Shown in pieces: positions 23,501-37,200 of a stretch of DNA of 64,000 nucleotides. The stretch's first letter is position 1. Each line of letters begins with the position of its first letter. The notes below the pieces were generated by a model. It saw only the letters and a list, made by a program, of their open reading frames with translations. It ran no database searches and was not told the origin of the DNA. The position numbers and the translations under genes were made by a program. Source of the stretch: Diphasiastrum complanatum (lineage: Eukaryota; Streptophyta; Lycopodiopsida; Lycopodiales; Lycopodiaceae); contig CM055096.1 of the NCBI GenBank assembly GCA_029204225.1, positions 76,357,521-76,421,520 of the forward strand, written 5' to 3'.

Positions 23501-26500
23501 GCTTCTATGGAGGGTGCCAACAAGGGAAACTTCAAGATAACGGTGCCTAAGCCTGCCACCACCAAATTGGGTGCATGATTGCTCAAATTAGAGGCTATCC
23601 ATCATATCTTTCAGCTTGTAAACAGGTTCAGAGGTTTCAAATCACATATCAAAAGTTATTCATGCTCAAATATCGCCAAGAAATCACAATTTTTGACTTT
23701 TTGAGATCCTTAATGGTGTCTGATCCCAACCAAACTTGGAGACAGCAGCCCCTGGACAGCTTCATTACACCTCTAAAAACGTGCATGCAAAGTTTCATCC
23801 AAGTATATTAGGAAAAACTCTCGAAATAGTGAAAAACCCATCAAAAAACCATGTTTTATGCCCTTTTTTCGATTTTTCACCATGGACAAGTGGATCAAAT
23901 CCACATGCAAGTGCAATCAGAACTGATCTACTATAATTTGGCTACATCCAAGCACAAAAAGTTTTGATTCCATCAAATATTGGCTCATATAGCCGATTTC
24001 TAGCTCAAAATTGCCTAATTTTGACTAAAAATCACTATCTGGATCCAATAGTACCGGCATGCAATTATTAATTACTGTCATAATGACTGTAAAACAATAA
24101 GTACAAACCTAAAAAACGTTCTTGCACAGTAGCTTTGACAAATTTCAAGCTAAAACATTGAATACTAGCTCAAAAACCGCAAAAAACCGTCAAAAATCCA
24201 AAATTTTCCATCATTTTCTATGGAAAATCTCCATAACAATGGTCATTAGGCCGAAAGTAAATCAAAATCAGAGAAGCCACTTACTTGGAGGCCAATTCCA
24301 CCACCTGGAAGTAAAAAGCAAGGAAATCCTACCAAAAAGCTGCAAAAAGCAAGAATTTTAACTCCACCTTTTGATTGATGCAAGCCTTGCTTTGATACCA
24401 CTATAACGATCGCTAGGTGAAGATCTCTCAAGATCCTGTCGCATGCAACCAAAAGGATACCTATGGAGCAAAACCACCCAACGAACAGGAAACGACAAGT
24501 CAAGTCCCTAACTGCTTCAGCCCCGGGCCACGGCGGCTGAGCGGCACGGTGCCGGGTGGGTCTGAGCTTCGTGGAGAGCTAAACGACCAATTTTCGATAT
24601 TTGGTAAGTGTAGGCTTGATTTTTTCAATTGTTGACATTGAGCTGTAGGCAACCAAATCGAGCGTAGTTTGGCCCTAGACCACCTTTCTTCACACCCACA
24701 ATGATTCCTACAGCGTCAGTTTCAGTCGTTACGGCACGCCCAGCGAGATTTGAACACCACATTCCAAATGCTTGTGTATTTTTGCCATTTTCACAAAATG
24801 ACTTGTTGGAAACCGAGTGAGGTGATGTCTGAGCCTAGAATGCATTTCCACATGCCTGCACAGACTCCTACGACCTCCGTTCCGCCCGTCTACGTCCGTA
24901 TCACAAATTTCAATTTTCATGCCCTGATTCCATACTTTTTAGGGTTTAGGCGTGGACCATCGTGCAAACATCTACTAGGGGCGTGGTTTAGGCCCACACT
25001 GCACTCCTTTATGCCTGCATGGACTCCGACGCTAACGTCAGTCGCCTGTTATCCCTCATACTGAAATTATTCTATCCCACGCCCTAATCTCATGTTCTTC
25101 TTTGGCACTTGATATGATGTGTGAACTGGAATCGTTCTGATGTATGCTCTGGTATTTTGAGCTCTATTTGAGCTCGGTAATGTTGTTCAATGCAATGTAT
25201 TTTTTTTCTACTGAACGTTTGCCTGATTATTTGTTGTTTGCAGGTTTAGGGTCGTGTTGATACGATACCAGTGCGGGACCGAGGCCTTTGGGCCGAGGTT
25301 GAGCTTACCGAAGGGGATGTGGGCACACACCATGGCTCAGGCACCCGCAGATGGAGATGCTTGCATTGCGGTGGTCACTTCACGGGATCACTCACCAGGA
25401 TTAGGGCTCACTTGCTGCGGGTCAGAGGGCCAGATGGGCGGACATTGGGCATATCTGATTGCCCCAGGATTTCTGATGAGGATCTGCAGAGGTTGTCTAC
25501 CATGTACGGGCCCGATATTGCATCACAGGGTTCTAGACAGGGACAAGTAGCAGGAGCAGCTACAGGCAGGCATGCAGGAGGGCTCACAGGCAGGCAGGTA
25601 GGGCCTACCATGGGTATTGGGCCCAGTACATCACGGGCAGGGCATGGTACAGCTGTAGGGCGTAGTACATCACGGGTTGGGCATGGTACAGGTGCAGTGC
25701 CTAGTACATCACGGGCAGAGCATGGTACAGGTGCAGGGCCCAGTACATCACGGGCAGAGCATGGTACAGCTGCAGGGCCCAGTACACGTGGTTCAGTTTG
25801 TCACCGACAATGCCTCAAACTGCAAGCAGATGGGCGAGATTATGATGAGGGAGCACCCCAGCATTGTGTGGACACCCTGTGCGGCACATTGCATAGACTT
25901 GCTCATCCATGACCTGTGTGCGCTTCCATGGATCAGAGATGTATAGTTTGTTCTATTTGTTATGCTTTCTTCCTTCGATGCTGCTAACCACGTCTCAACT
26001 ACTATCTAAACTTTTTACTGGATGTTTGTGTTGCAGATCACTACTACGGCCATGCGCCTGGTCACTTTTGTCACCAGGAAGAGGCGTGTGTTGTCCCTGT
26101 TCCGCACCTTCTCCACCCTAAACCTGAAGAAGCCCACACCCACATGCTTTGCGTTTTACTTCTTGGTGCTAGAGCGATTGGTGGTGGTGAAGGACGCATT
26201 GCGGCGGATGGTTTCCAGGCCTTCCGGGACTTTACAGACCTCCCCCATTCGGCATTTTTCTAGTCCACTGTGTACGGCGACGAGTTCTGGAGAGCTGCTG
26301 AGGAGATTACTAGGATCCTTCTACCCATTTTCAGAGTGCTGCGCCTGGTAGACCGTGAGGGGTGCACCCTCGGTCTCATTTACGAGTTCGTGGACCGCAT
26401 CGGCGAGGGGATTCTGACGTCATCCTTGGACGAGCACAGGTATGACTCTTCAGTGTCTAGTTTGTTGTTTCTCACTCAAGTCTAATGCGTTTCTTTTATG

Positions 26501-28182
26501 CTATGGTTTAGTGATTGTTGTAATTTGTCTGCTGCAGGAGGCGCGAGATCTCACGTATCTGGGAGGCCAGATGGGACTACTTCCACCGACCCATCCACGC
26601 CGTAGCCCACATGTTGCACCCCTTGTGGCGCTCTGCCCGAGAGAGGGACGATCCGGAGCTGCACCGGGGATGGGTGGAGTACACGGAGCGCGTATGGCCC
26701 GGACCAGGTACGTGTGAGAAATCGGTTGGTAGCAATGTTACTGCAGTATTGTACTCATTGGTAGTGTGTGAATTCGAGGGGTCTTACATGTACCATGTTT
26801 TTCCTTTTGCCAACAGGTCCGATTCTGGCCAACATTGCAAGCCAGCTGCTCGCATTTGAGTGCTTCCAGTTTCCTTTCGATGGAGAGCAGAGTCGGCGGA
26901 GGGAGGATCATCTGAGGCCCGTTACATGGTGGTGCATCCATGGGCGCAGCACAGGTGACCTGAGGCGATTGGCTGAGAGAGTCCTTGCACAGGACTGTTC
27001 AGCAGGAGCTTGCGAGTGGAATTGTAGCACCTGGGCCTTGTATCACACGCAGAAGAGGAACATGTTGTCCATCGAGCAGTGTAGGCGGTTGGTGTTTGTG
27101 AACACCAACGACCGTATGCTAAGGCGCACACGAGGAGAGGGTCAGATGCTCGAGGTGAGTCACATCATCAGCCCTTTTTTCTTGCTATGCTTTGATGAAT
27201 TGATTTGCTTTCAAAATATGCAGTGAGTTGCACAATACCTGCCTGACAACAATGTATTGTTTTTGGTTGCAGGTGGACCCTGACACTTGCTTGGTGGATT
27301 CGATAGCTGCTGCTCCCCGGGCACCACCCACGCAGGAGGAGATGGATGACGAGATCCATAGAGTTCTACAGACAGGCACAGGCTAACGCACGGGCTTTAC
27401 AGCGGCAGAGGAGGACAGAGAGGCAGAGGGAGAGGGCTGAGGAGGGCGATGACGAGGGCTCGGAGGGTGGAGAGATGCTCGGGGCCGACTATGTGGAGGA
27501 GGAGGAGTGGGTTGAGGGGGATACGGACGAGGACGAGGAGATGTGGGCGGAGGCACAGGGGGGTAACTTGGCTGACCTGCTGGTGGACCCTGATGCAGAG
27601 ACAGAGGAGGAGCCAGCCATTCCTGCACGTAGGCCTAGGGGGAGACCTAGAGGTTCTGGGAGGGGGGGGCTGAGTACTCTTTTTGTAGACAGGAGTTGAG
27701 CATCACAGGCAGCCGTTGGCCAGGCATCATCACAATGGGTAGGGCCATCCCAGGGCGTAGTGTCACAGCCACCTGACACACAAGCACGACGGAGTAGACA
27801 CAGGGCTGGGGGCAGCCAGATGGGGGCCAGAGGAGGGGAGAGAGGCAGAGGCAAAGGCAGAGGTAGAGGCAGGGGGAGGGGGGTGGTCCAGAGCTAGGGC
27901 ACGCAGCAGAGCCAGGGCCACACCACGGCATATGGCTCCCTCCAGTTCCGATTCATCTGCGAACCCATGGGACCTGCAGTCCACAGATTCGGATGATTTA
28001 TCCTACCATGAATCTGACGAGCCTTAGTTGTATAGTTTTCATTACGTTCATGGAACATCATTGTACCCCTTTTTGGTGGCATGTGGCCCGATATTATATA
28101 TTATGATGATCCTATTCACAGCATTGTCGTGATTCAGTATTGTTCTTTGTGGTTTTAGTTCAGTAACTTCGGTTTTATGGTT

Positions 28183-28275
<93 letters not shown>

Positions 28276-31200
28276 GGTTGTTTTGTCAAAAATTGTTTCA
28301 TTGGGTAGAGTTCAGAATGATTCAGCTAGGTTTTTGTTCAGCATGGTTTTAGTTCCGTTTGTTGTGATCAGAGAGAGAGATAGAGAGAGGGAGAATCAGA
28401 GAAAGGGAGATTCCTGCTATGTTCATTGGGAATGCCCCAATGTGTTCTCTTTTTTTATATATGGGATGCAGCTTTAGCGTAAAGTTGTAAACCTAGGAGT
28501 TAATACACCTAAAAGGGACCATCCTGCACCTGAAACAGTCGGCAAACTACACAATCATATTCCCCTCGATCAAAGCTTTCATCTGATACCCATATTGCAC
28601 AAATTTATTTCCAAAAAAAAAAAAATCGATTCTACACGATTTTGGGAAAATCCCGAATCACGAATCGGGATCACGATTCTGATCGCGATTCTGAATCGCG
28701 ATTGAGATTCAGAATCGCGCTGCAACTATGGTATAATCAAGATGGAGGAGTAGATTAATCATAATAGTACTCACACACAAAAAGATGATTGAGCAATAGA
28801 AACATATCTCAGATTAATAATCGTAAGTCTGAAGAAGTCGCTACAATGGAATGAAGGAGGTTGGCGGGTGCCAGTCCTCCTTATATATATTTCTAAAAGC
28901 CCTACCAAAAGCTAAAAGCTTGATCTAAATTTAGTCCCTATACTTGGTATTTCCCAAGTCTAATACTAAGTAAAAAACATAAATTCTAAAATTAGCTTGT
29001 AGCGCCCTACTACATGCAACAATCAACTATAGCTAATGTAAATAAGATAGGCCCCTAAATATAGCTCACAAGTATGACCCATTAACATTAGGGGTAAAAT
29101 TAACATTGATTTCTAACATAAGGTTGATAACATTCTTGAAGAGAAAGAATGTTGGGACCGATATAGTAACAAGTAGAGAACCTGCTCTAACTTCAGATCA
29201 TGATCTCAAGGACTATATAAAAGGGGCAAGAAGCCTCACAGAATCATTGATCTCTCTATGTGAAGGATAGTATCATTCCATGCATAAGGGAGGTAAGAGG
29301 ACAAGATCAAGCTTGGGCAATTATCATATCCATGTTTGAGATTGCCGACACAACCAAGGTTCTTTATTTGAGGACAAGCTTCATTCTTTTAGGATGGAAT
29401 TAGGAAATTCAATCATTGATCATCTCACAAAGGTCCAAGATCTTAGATATCAGCTTTCAAATATTGGAGAGAGTGTTGTCGATGGGAATTGGTGCCATTG
29501 ATTTTGAATAGCTTGTCATATGCTTTTCAAAATTGCGTAAGGGTGATTCCTACTAGGGATAGAATCCCTACATTTGAAGAATTGTAAAGGGGAGATTACC
29601 AGCAGCATGCCTTTGCTTCTAAGAAGCAACAATTGTTTGCCGAGGACAAGAAGAAAGGTAAAGGCAAGCCCAAGGGATCGTCCCATGACCTAGCGTAAAG
29701 TATGGAAAATTGGTAAGTGTCAAAAGGACAGACCTTGAATTCCTCTTCTACACCACATAGGACAGGGAATCACGACTATTGCAAGAAGTATGGCATTTTG
29801 CTTTGAGTGCAAGAACAAGCAAGCTGATTAGGAAAAAGGAACCAACGATGAGGGAAAGCATCTCACTAGGTGTAAATGGGTCTATAGGACCCAATAGCAA
29901 GCGGATGGGAGTATAGACAAGCATAAGGTAAGGTTGGCTACAAAGGGTTATTTGCAGCACGAAAAGTTGGATTACGACACCTGCGGCAAAGATAACATCC
30001 ATCGGGACAATCTTCTTGTTGGCTGCATTTTTTATTGAAAGGTCCATTAAATGAACGTGAAGACCCTAATGGGTAATTTGTAGAGTGGACCAGCTACAAG
30101 GTTTTGAGACAAAGGGTAAGGAATACCTAGTGTGCAAGCTTAAGAAAGGATTATACAACATGAAACAAGCACCCAAGGCAAGCTATAGTCATATTGGTGA
30201 CTATTTTGCAAAATGTGTTATCTAGAGCAACTCATGTCTATGGAGAAGGAAGAGAACATTGTTATTGTTACGTCCATGTCCAGTACATGGGATTCAAAAT
30301 AATTCCTGACATGGATAACCGATACTCCTGTGTACAAGATACGTCATTCCGGACTAGGCCAGTAATGTAATTAATAACCTTGTGAGAGCCCAGGTGCTCT
30401 AATTGGACGTATGGAGCTAGTGCATGGTGATTGACAACTTTTTGTGTAAGAATAGGAAATCAAGTCGCTTTTGCATGGTCTTGGGGTATCCTAGGGGGAA
30501 TATTCCTCAGCTTTTGGGGCCTATAACCTTGGTAGGAACTCGCCCACCTCCTTATTCATTTTCCTGATTTCAAGAGCCAGGATCCTCTCCTCCACTGCTG
30601 ACACGGTTCTGTCCGCGAGGAGGCCCGAAATCAGGTTTTTGGTTTTTTTTTTTGCGATTCTTTATCACGATTCGCTGCAGCGAATCGCGATTCCCGAATC
30701 GCGAAGCTAGCGAATCGCGATTCACTGCAACTATGAATTATACTCATAATTTTGACATGGTATCAGAGCATAGTGCTTCTAATTGGAGCATTGAACATAG
30801 GAATTGTTTTGCTACTAGTGGAATCATGTCTTGGTACAAAATCTGCAAGGCAAGATATAGTGCTGGGTGGTTTTCAAATTTGCAGGACAACTGGAGTTGG
30901 AGCGTCAGAGCGCTGCTAAGGTATTGATAGCGTATGTTAGGGTTTGATAAATTCCTGCAAGGACAGCAAGGTCAGATTGCAGAAGAACTTGGGAGAAGAT
31001 CAGAGCATTGAAGGATCTTCTTCAGAATGAAGCATGGTTGCCGCGAATGGCAATTCTTGGGCCATCGCAATTCGTAAATCTTGATTCTCGGCAGAGAATC
31101 ACTGTTCAAATTTTTTTTTTTCTCTTTTGAGCTGATTTTTGGCACATTGTTTCGCTATATATCTACCCATAGTTGCCAGGGAACGGGAACGGAATGGGAA

Positions 31201-34200
31201 CGTGACCCCTGGGAACGGGAACATTTTCGAGAACTTGGGAACGTGGGAACACCAATGTCATTAAATATAAGTTTGAAACAGTGCTCCAGAAAGCCATCCA
31301 AGTTTAGGGATGAAACCAGTCTTATTTCTTAAAAATGAGTACCTTGATACTCTTGATGGGTTTTTGTACAGGCATATGAATCCTTTTATGGGTAACAGTC
31401 AACAAAAAACTGAGAAGCTTCAAAAAAGGCAGGTTTTATTAGAGGATTTTGCTTTTGCTACTTGGAAACGCGTTCCTAGGAACGCCTGATAGGTGGGAAC
31501 ATGGGGAACACGTTCCCAGGGGGTGGGAATGCGTTCCCTGGTAACTATGATCTACCCTGAAATGGACCATACTCTACCCAAAACTACTGGCAACCTGCAT
31601 AAATGCACTGCTCTTGTCAACTGACACGAAGTTGAGTGCTTTGGATCTTGGCAATTGTTAATTGTTTTCGGCATCAACATCTTCATGTGATTTCTCAAGA
31701 GAAGAGGAATGTTGGTTTATCGATTAAAGAACATCAAACCATATGACACCACTATAAGAAGATGTTGATGAATGTGGTGTTTCATGGTTCAAGACTTTTC
31801 AAGGTGACCACACATATGGCATGTGGTTTAAGCTTGATGCTAATATTGTAGTGGAGAGTGTTAACTTGGCAAAGGTGGAGTTATCAAAAGTGGAACTATG
31901 GCACAAAAGGTTGGGAGTATCTTGACATGTCATAAGAAATATTGGTTAGTTTTAAACAGTTCCTCCTGATTAAAAATTGTGCTTTCTTGCCAAAAAGGTT
32001 TCCACGCTTCATTTCTGCTGCTTGATGAAGGAAGTGCTGAAATTTTTTCCCTGAGAAGTCTTAATTCTCTGAATAACAATATCGAGGAGTTACCAATATT
32101 GAGAGCTTTGAGAAATGCTTAGTGCTTTTTTATTAGTCTCTTATTTAGGTAAAATAAGCAAGTTAAACTCTTCTGCAATCTGTTTTCAGCAGTCCCAGCT
32201 CAATTCTATATTTTTCCACACCTTTGTTACAGGTGCTTCTCATCAGTTTGCTTCTCATCAGTTTGCTTAAGCTGTATTATGATTTCAAATTTTTTTTATC
32301 ATATTTGTTTATTTGTGTAAGCTATACCCCCATAGATTTGAATTCATGTATACCAATTGTTTTGATTGTTGAGACTCTGGATTTTCTTTTTGCAGGTGAT
32401 ATTAGCTCAAGGGTATGCGGAAAATATGACACTTAGCAACATAAAGATGGGGATTGGTGTTTTGACCTGTGCTTTTGCCTTGATAGCACAGTTCTATCCA
32501 AAGAAGTTCCCTGAAAACAAGCCCATTCTAATTGCCTGCATCATCTTATATCCTTCCAGCTTCGATTTGATGGCCAGCTTTTTCATAAAGTAGGATCTTC
32601 TGTGATTAATGAAAAACAGTTTTGCAAAGTACATTGCAAAAGCAAGTTTGTATTGGTGTTGTACATGCATGGATGCACTCGTGACTCTACATTTGAAAAG
32701 GCCGGATGCATGAACAGGATGAAATGATTGTTCTTGCTTGTCCTGGTGGATTCATGCTTATCCATTTCTTGTGCCTATCCAACTAGTGATCAGAATCAGA
32801 TAGCTGCGTTTTCAGCTGTAGCTCATTACGGGAGGAGTTAGATTCCACTTTCCTTTGTCTAAGCTGTAATTGAATGATTGTTCTTACTTGTCCCAGTCTA
32901 TTAATGCTCATTCATTTCTTGCACCTATCCAGCTAATGATGTAGCTTAGAGAATCAAACTGAGCTACTTTTTCAGCTGTAGCTGGTTCCGAGAACAGTAA
33001 CTTCACTTTTCCTTTTTCTATTTTCGTCAATCTTAGCTGAAGCTGAAATGATTGTTCTTGCTTGTCCCAGTGCATTTATGCAAGTTATTCATTTCTTGCC
33101 CCTGTCCAACTAAGTAGCTTAAAGAATCACACTAAGCTGCCTTTTCTGCTGTGGCTGGTTATGTGAGCAATCAGACTTGACTTTCCCTTTTTCTACACTT
33201 ATCTTAACACAAGCTTTTATCCGAGTAAGGGAAACTCTCCTGCTTGCATTTGTATTTATTATATGACTTACGCATCTAGTATTGTTCAGATGTGTTCAAG
33301 CCTAGTGATTGACATTGAGTGTTTCGTTCGGGGATGCTTTTTGTCTGGTATGTTTCCTTCAGAGTTGTCATTTTAGAAGAAACAGGCATCAGTAACGAGA
33401 GCTCTTTTTGTGAACAGAATCCATTATGTACTTCAATTTGTCGTAATGACTTGGTAGTTTCATGGGTGCTCTTTGTTTTTGGTTTATAGTGTGAGAACTA
33501 GCTTTGGTATGTTGGGTTTGATCAAAGTATTTTATTCTTAAGTTGGTTGCACCTTGTAACTTTGGGCTTTGAGCAAAGATCATCCGTAAACAGGAGTATC
33601 GAACAAGGACCGGTCAATTTATTAATAATCTCCAATAATGAACTGCCTTGCACGCCTGCCTACAAAGAAACACCGCCATCTAGTTCTTCCTTGAAGTTCA
33701 CAACATTTATTACTATATGAGGACTCATGTAGGGGTATTTAGTCTTAACTCAGATCAACATTTCCTGAAAGGTTGGAGCACGTTCAGGGCTCCTTCAAGG
33801 AAGCGCCTTTGGAACCATTAATCATTACGTGTACTTTTATGGTGCATTTTGCCCACCAACTCTGTCATTTAGTCGTGTTTTGAGCAAGCTAAAGTGATGA
33901 GTTCTAAATTTCCCCACTTTTTTTTGTAGGCACTTCATTTGATTGCTTTGCTCTTTAGTGCCAGCCTTCATAATGACTTTGCCTGTCATTCTCTTGGGAG
34001 CCGATAAGTGAGTAGGAATGTTGTAGCAGTTGGTCTGTGCTATGCATGATGCTTAGACCTTGTGGGTTCCCTAAAACTGGAGATTACATGTCTCCTACGT
34101 TATGTAGGATACATGATATGACTAATTCTGTCGATCACTAACTGGTAAGTGACAGAAACTCAATAAGTTCGTCTTTCTGCTAATGTGTATGTATCTGTGT

Positions 34201-37200
34201 GCATGTGGCCTGTGCCTACTCTTGGGAGCTAAGTATGCGAGTAGGAATGCGGTAACATTTAGTGTGCTATGCATGATGGAGTTGATGGTCTGGTCTAAGA
34301 ATTTGTCGGTCGATCATGTCTCCTATGTTATGTAGGATCTATGATATGACTCATTTGTATAACAACATGGACATTATCCAAAATTTTGAGAAGTAGTTGC
34401 AATAAGACTCTTCACACTTGTGACTTACAGGCTTGATGTGCAATCTGAGGTCATAGTCAATTAATCGTTTATCTCCATACCAAGTTTTAGGACTGTCAAT
34501 CATTTATGGTGAAGTAGGTCCACCTCGACAGTGCAACCTTCATCTACCTCACCCAACGATCTCATCATCGAGTTGGTGTATTCTAGACATTTTTTCAGGA
34601 GATAACAACCATTTGGATTAATCAAATTCTTTCAATCAGCGACAAGAGAAGCTCTGTAATTTTTCCTGAAACTGCCTCCAGGAACTGGAATTCAGTTTAC
34701 TACTTTTATATGTATATGTACTTTTTTAACTAATAGAAAAGGTTTGAACTCATTGCTCCCTTGCACATTATGTCTATAGGTTTAGATTCTCATCTTCTTG
34801 CATTTGCTAACGAATGTTCTCATAGGCGTTATCGAATTCTTGTATTTGACTGTTTCTAGTCTGCATAGAAATAGCTTGTAGATCTTGAAGCATCCTATTG
34901 GATCTCAGTGATTAGCAAAACATATTTGGGTCCTGCTACCCTTCAGAGGTCGAGACTCATCAATTTAGAACTCATTGGATGTACTTAATGGGTCCAGTTG
35001 TAGTCGATGAGGGTCCAAGTACCATTTCAATCATCAATATATTTGAAAACAGGTGGAGTGGGAGTGGTAATGTGAAATCCAATTTGTCTTGGAATAAGAT
35101 GCAACATCAGGAGGCTAGATATGATGCTTAAGAAGAAGCATAACAATATTATCCACCTTGATCATAAGGGGGTGAGTAAAAAAAGAATGTACATAAGGAA
35201 CAGTTCCTTAGGTACCCGAAGAACCAGATTGACTTTATGGATTGCCAAACCAAAATTTGAGACTAGAATTCCTGACAGTCTTCTTGTAGAAAACAAGAGA
35301 GACAAAAGCTTGCTGTTCGAGCATTCTCGTTGTTGGAAGTGGAAAGTTTAACAAGTACAAATATGCAAGACTTTGTCTCTTTATTTGCAAAGACAAAACA
35401 TGAGGGCCATTAGGCAAATTCCTCTCACCTGTCAATGTATGGGACAAAACCTCTAGCTGCATACCAACGTACCAAGAACAACATGAAAGTGTGCCAGTTG
35501 CTAATCTTAAATTCAAGGCCTTTATTAAATGTTTGGATGGTAAGGAGCAACAAGACTATGTTTTGGTCCCAAACCTCGGAACCCTTGTCATGTGGCATTT
35601 CCACAATATATTTGTTGAGGAAATAGTAGATATCTTTAGTTGCTTAGGTGTCAAAAAGTACTACAACCTCTCGATCTTCCAGTTTCCCTCGTATCCTTAT
35701 TTTCTTTGACAAAAAGATAGCAATGTGGCACCCAAGGATAACCGTGATAATCATCACCTACTGAGACCTTCCGGTAGTCTCAAACGTATCATCACTTCCC
35801 AACATAACTACCTCTAGGTCCTTAGCTGAAAGAGTGTCGTCGTCCTCTAAATGCGTCTACATTCGATGCATCTTCTTCTTGCTAGACCAAGTTAAAACAG
35901 GAAGGGGTTGGTGCTGGAGGCCTCAATCCATGTCAGAAGCTGATGACCTATTGCTGAAAAGTGTCTTTCAAGGACGGTGCTCTCTCCTTAAAAGATCAAA
36001 TACGGATGCGCATAGAGCCAACTTTGGCTGCAATGGCTGTCATGGGCCCACCGCCATCATCTGAGGTTTTATGAAGGTGGGTGGGTGCTTGAGGGATGCT
36101 GATGCTCTCAAGCTGCCGCTACTGTTGGATAGTGCTGGGCCCGTGAAGAGGGCAACAGTGACTATGTGGAGATTTGCAAGCAAAGGAACTTCTTGAAGCT
36201 TTTTTTAACCTTTTTTTTCCTTGCTTTGTCTGGAGGCTATAGTGCATCATTTTGAGTGATTCGTGCTGCTTAGATTGGCCATAGGGTTGCTAGGGAGAGA
36301 GTGATTGCATGTTCCCAAGCTTCTTTATGCATAGGTGGTCACTATGAGCTTTCATGTGGTCACTTTGTTCAGTTAGTGAATGAACTTCAATGTACTATGC
36401 AGTTTGTTCAGTTAGTAGTAAGTACTATGCTTTGCAATGTGTTTGAAGTTTTTTTTACATCCCTAAATCTTGTTTTTCCCCACCCCAACACAGATTAAAA
36501 AAAAGCCCAAAATTTTTCTTTTGTAACGTTCCAATCTGGAACGCTCTGGAATCCCGGAACCATTCCGGAACGAGTGTTCTGGAATGCTCCCAGAACGCAG
36601 CGTTCCGGAACTCTGTGCTTCTATGATTCAGGATCCTTATGTTCTTGTTACAGTTAATGTGAGGCTTTCCACGATTGTCTTAATTTTGTTTCTGATAACA
36701 TGCTTACTCAATTTATTGGAGATTGGAAGCCTTGACTGTGGCAAGTATCTTGTCTTTAACTCCTTGCTGCAAGTCATCATTTATGCAAAGGAGAAAAATC
36801 ACATCTTGTTCACATATCCATTGCAGGTAATTTTTTTGCTAGCTAAGAATTATCTTGACTACGGCACTTTATAGAACCTATCATAAGTGGATCTTTTTTA
36901 ACTCAATGAGCTTTTGCACTCAATTGTGTTCACTTGCTTGTTGTGCAATTTAATCCATTCGTGAATATCTTATATCTGAATTTTAATTCGTGTGGATTCA
37001 ATATAAATTATGCTGTTTATAATTTCAAAGTAGGTTATATTTGAATTTTAGGTGGCATGGAAACATAGAATGGCTTTTTTATTAATTTGTGGTTGCTTGC
37101 ATTTATTATATCATTCAAGTTGAGGTGGGTGTGAAAGTCATGCAAAATCATCTATCGAGATTTTAATGAGTACTTGTACGAATACTGCTTGATCAAACTT

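Larger units (their letters stand above)
32548..36744 (+). other. SPC2: SPC2 intron 2, U12-type with AT-AA ends
   Basis: The donor ATATCCTTCC fits the U12 consensus (A/G)TATCCTT exactly. A branch-site match, AGCCTTGAC (consensus TTCCTTRAC), has its branch A at 36735, nine bases before the intron end. Only cutting before G36745 keeps the frame and joins CIIL to YLVFNSLLQ as in the family. That makes the termini AT-AA, a rare but known U12 class. No major-type donor near 32547 gives the family sequence. Confidence 0.8.

Noticed and set aside
27383-27931. Minus-strand frames rich in Pro/Ser opposite the hAT F tail
   Set aside because: They mirror the GC-rich acidic/Arg-Gly coding strand; such shadows are expected.
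32548-32593. Reading exon 2 through to a GT at 32589 as a normal donor
   Set aside because: It adds [13 protein letters not shown], absent from the family, and no matching acceptor joins it to YLVFNSLLQ in frame; the U12 solution fits exactly.
35121-35709. Several open frames in intron 2 as a nested gene
   Set aside because: One stretch ([21 protein letters not shown]) looks protein-like, but no start, splice pattern or family could be supported.
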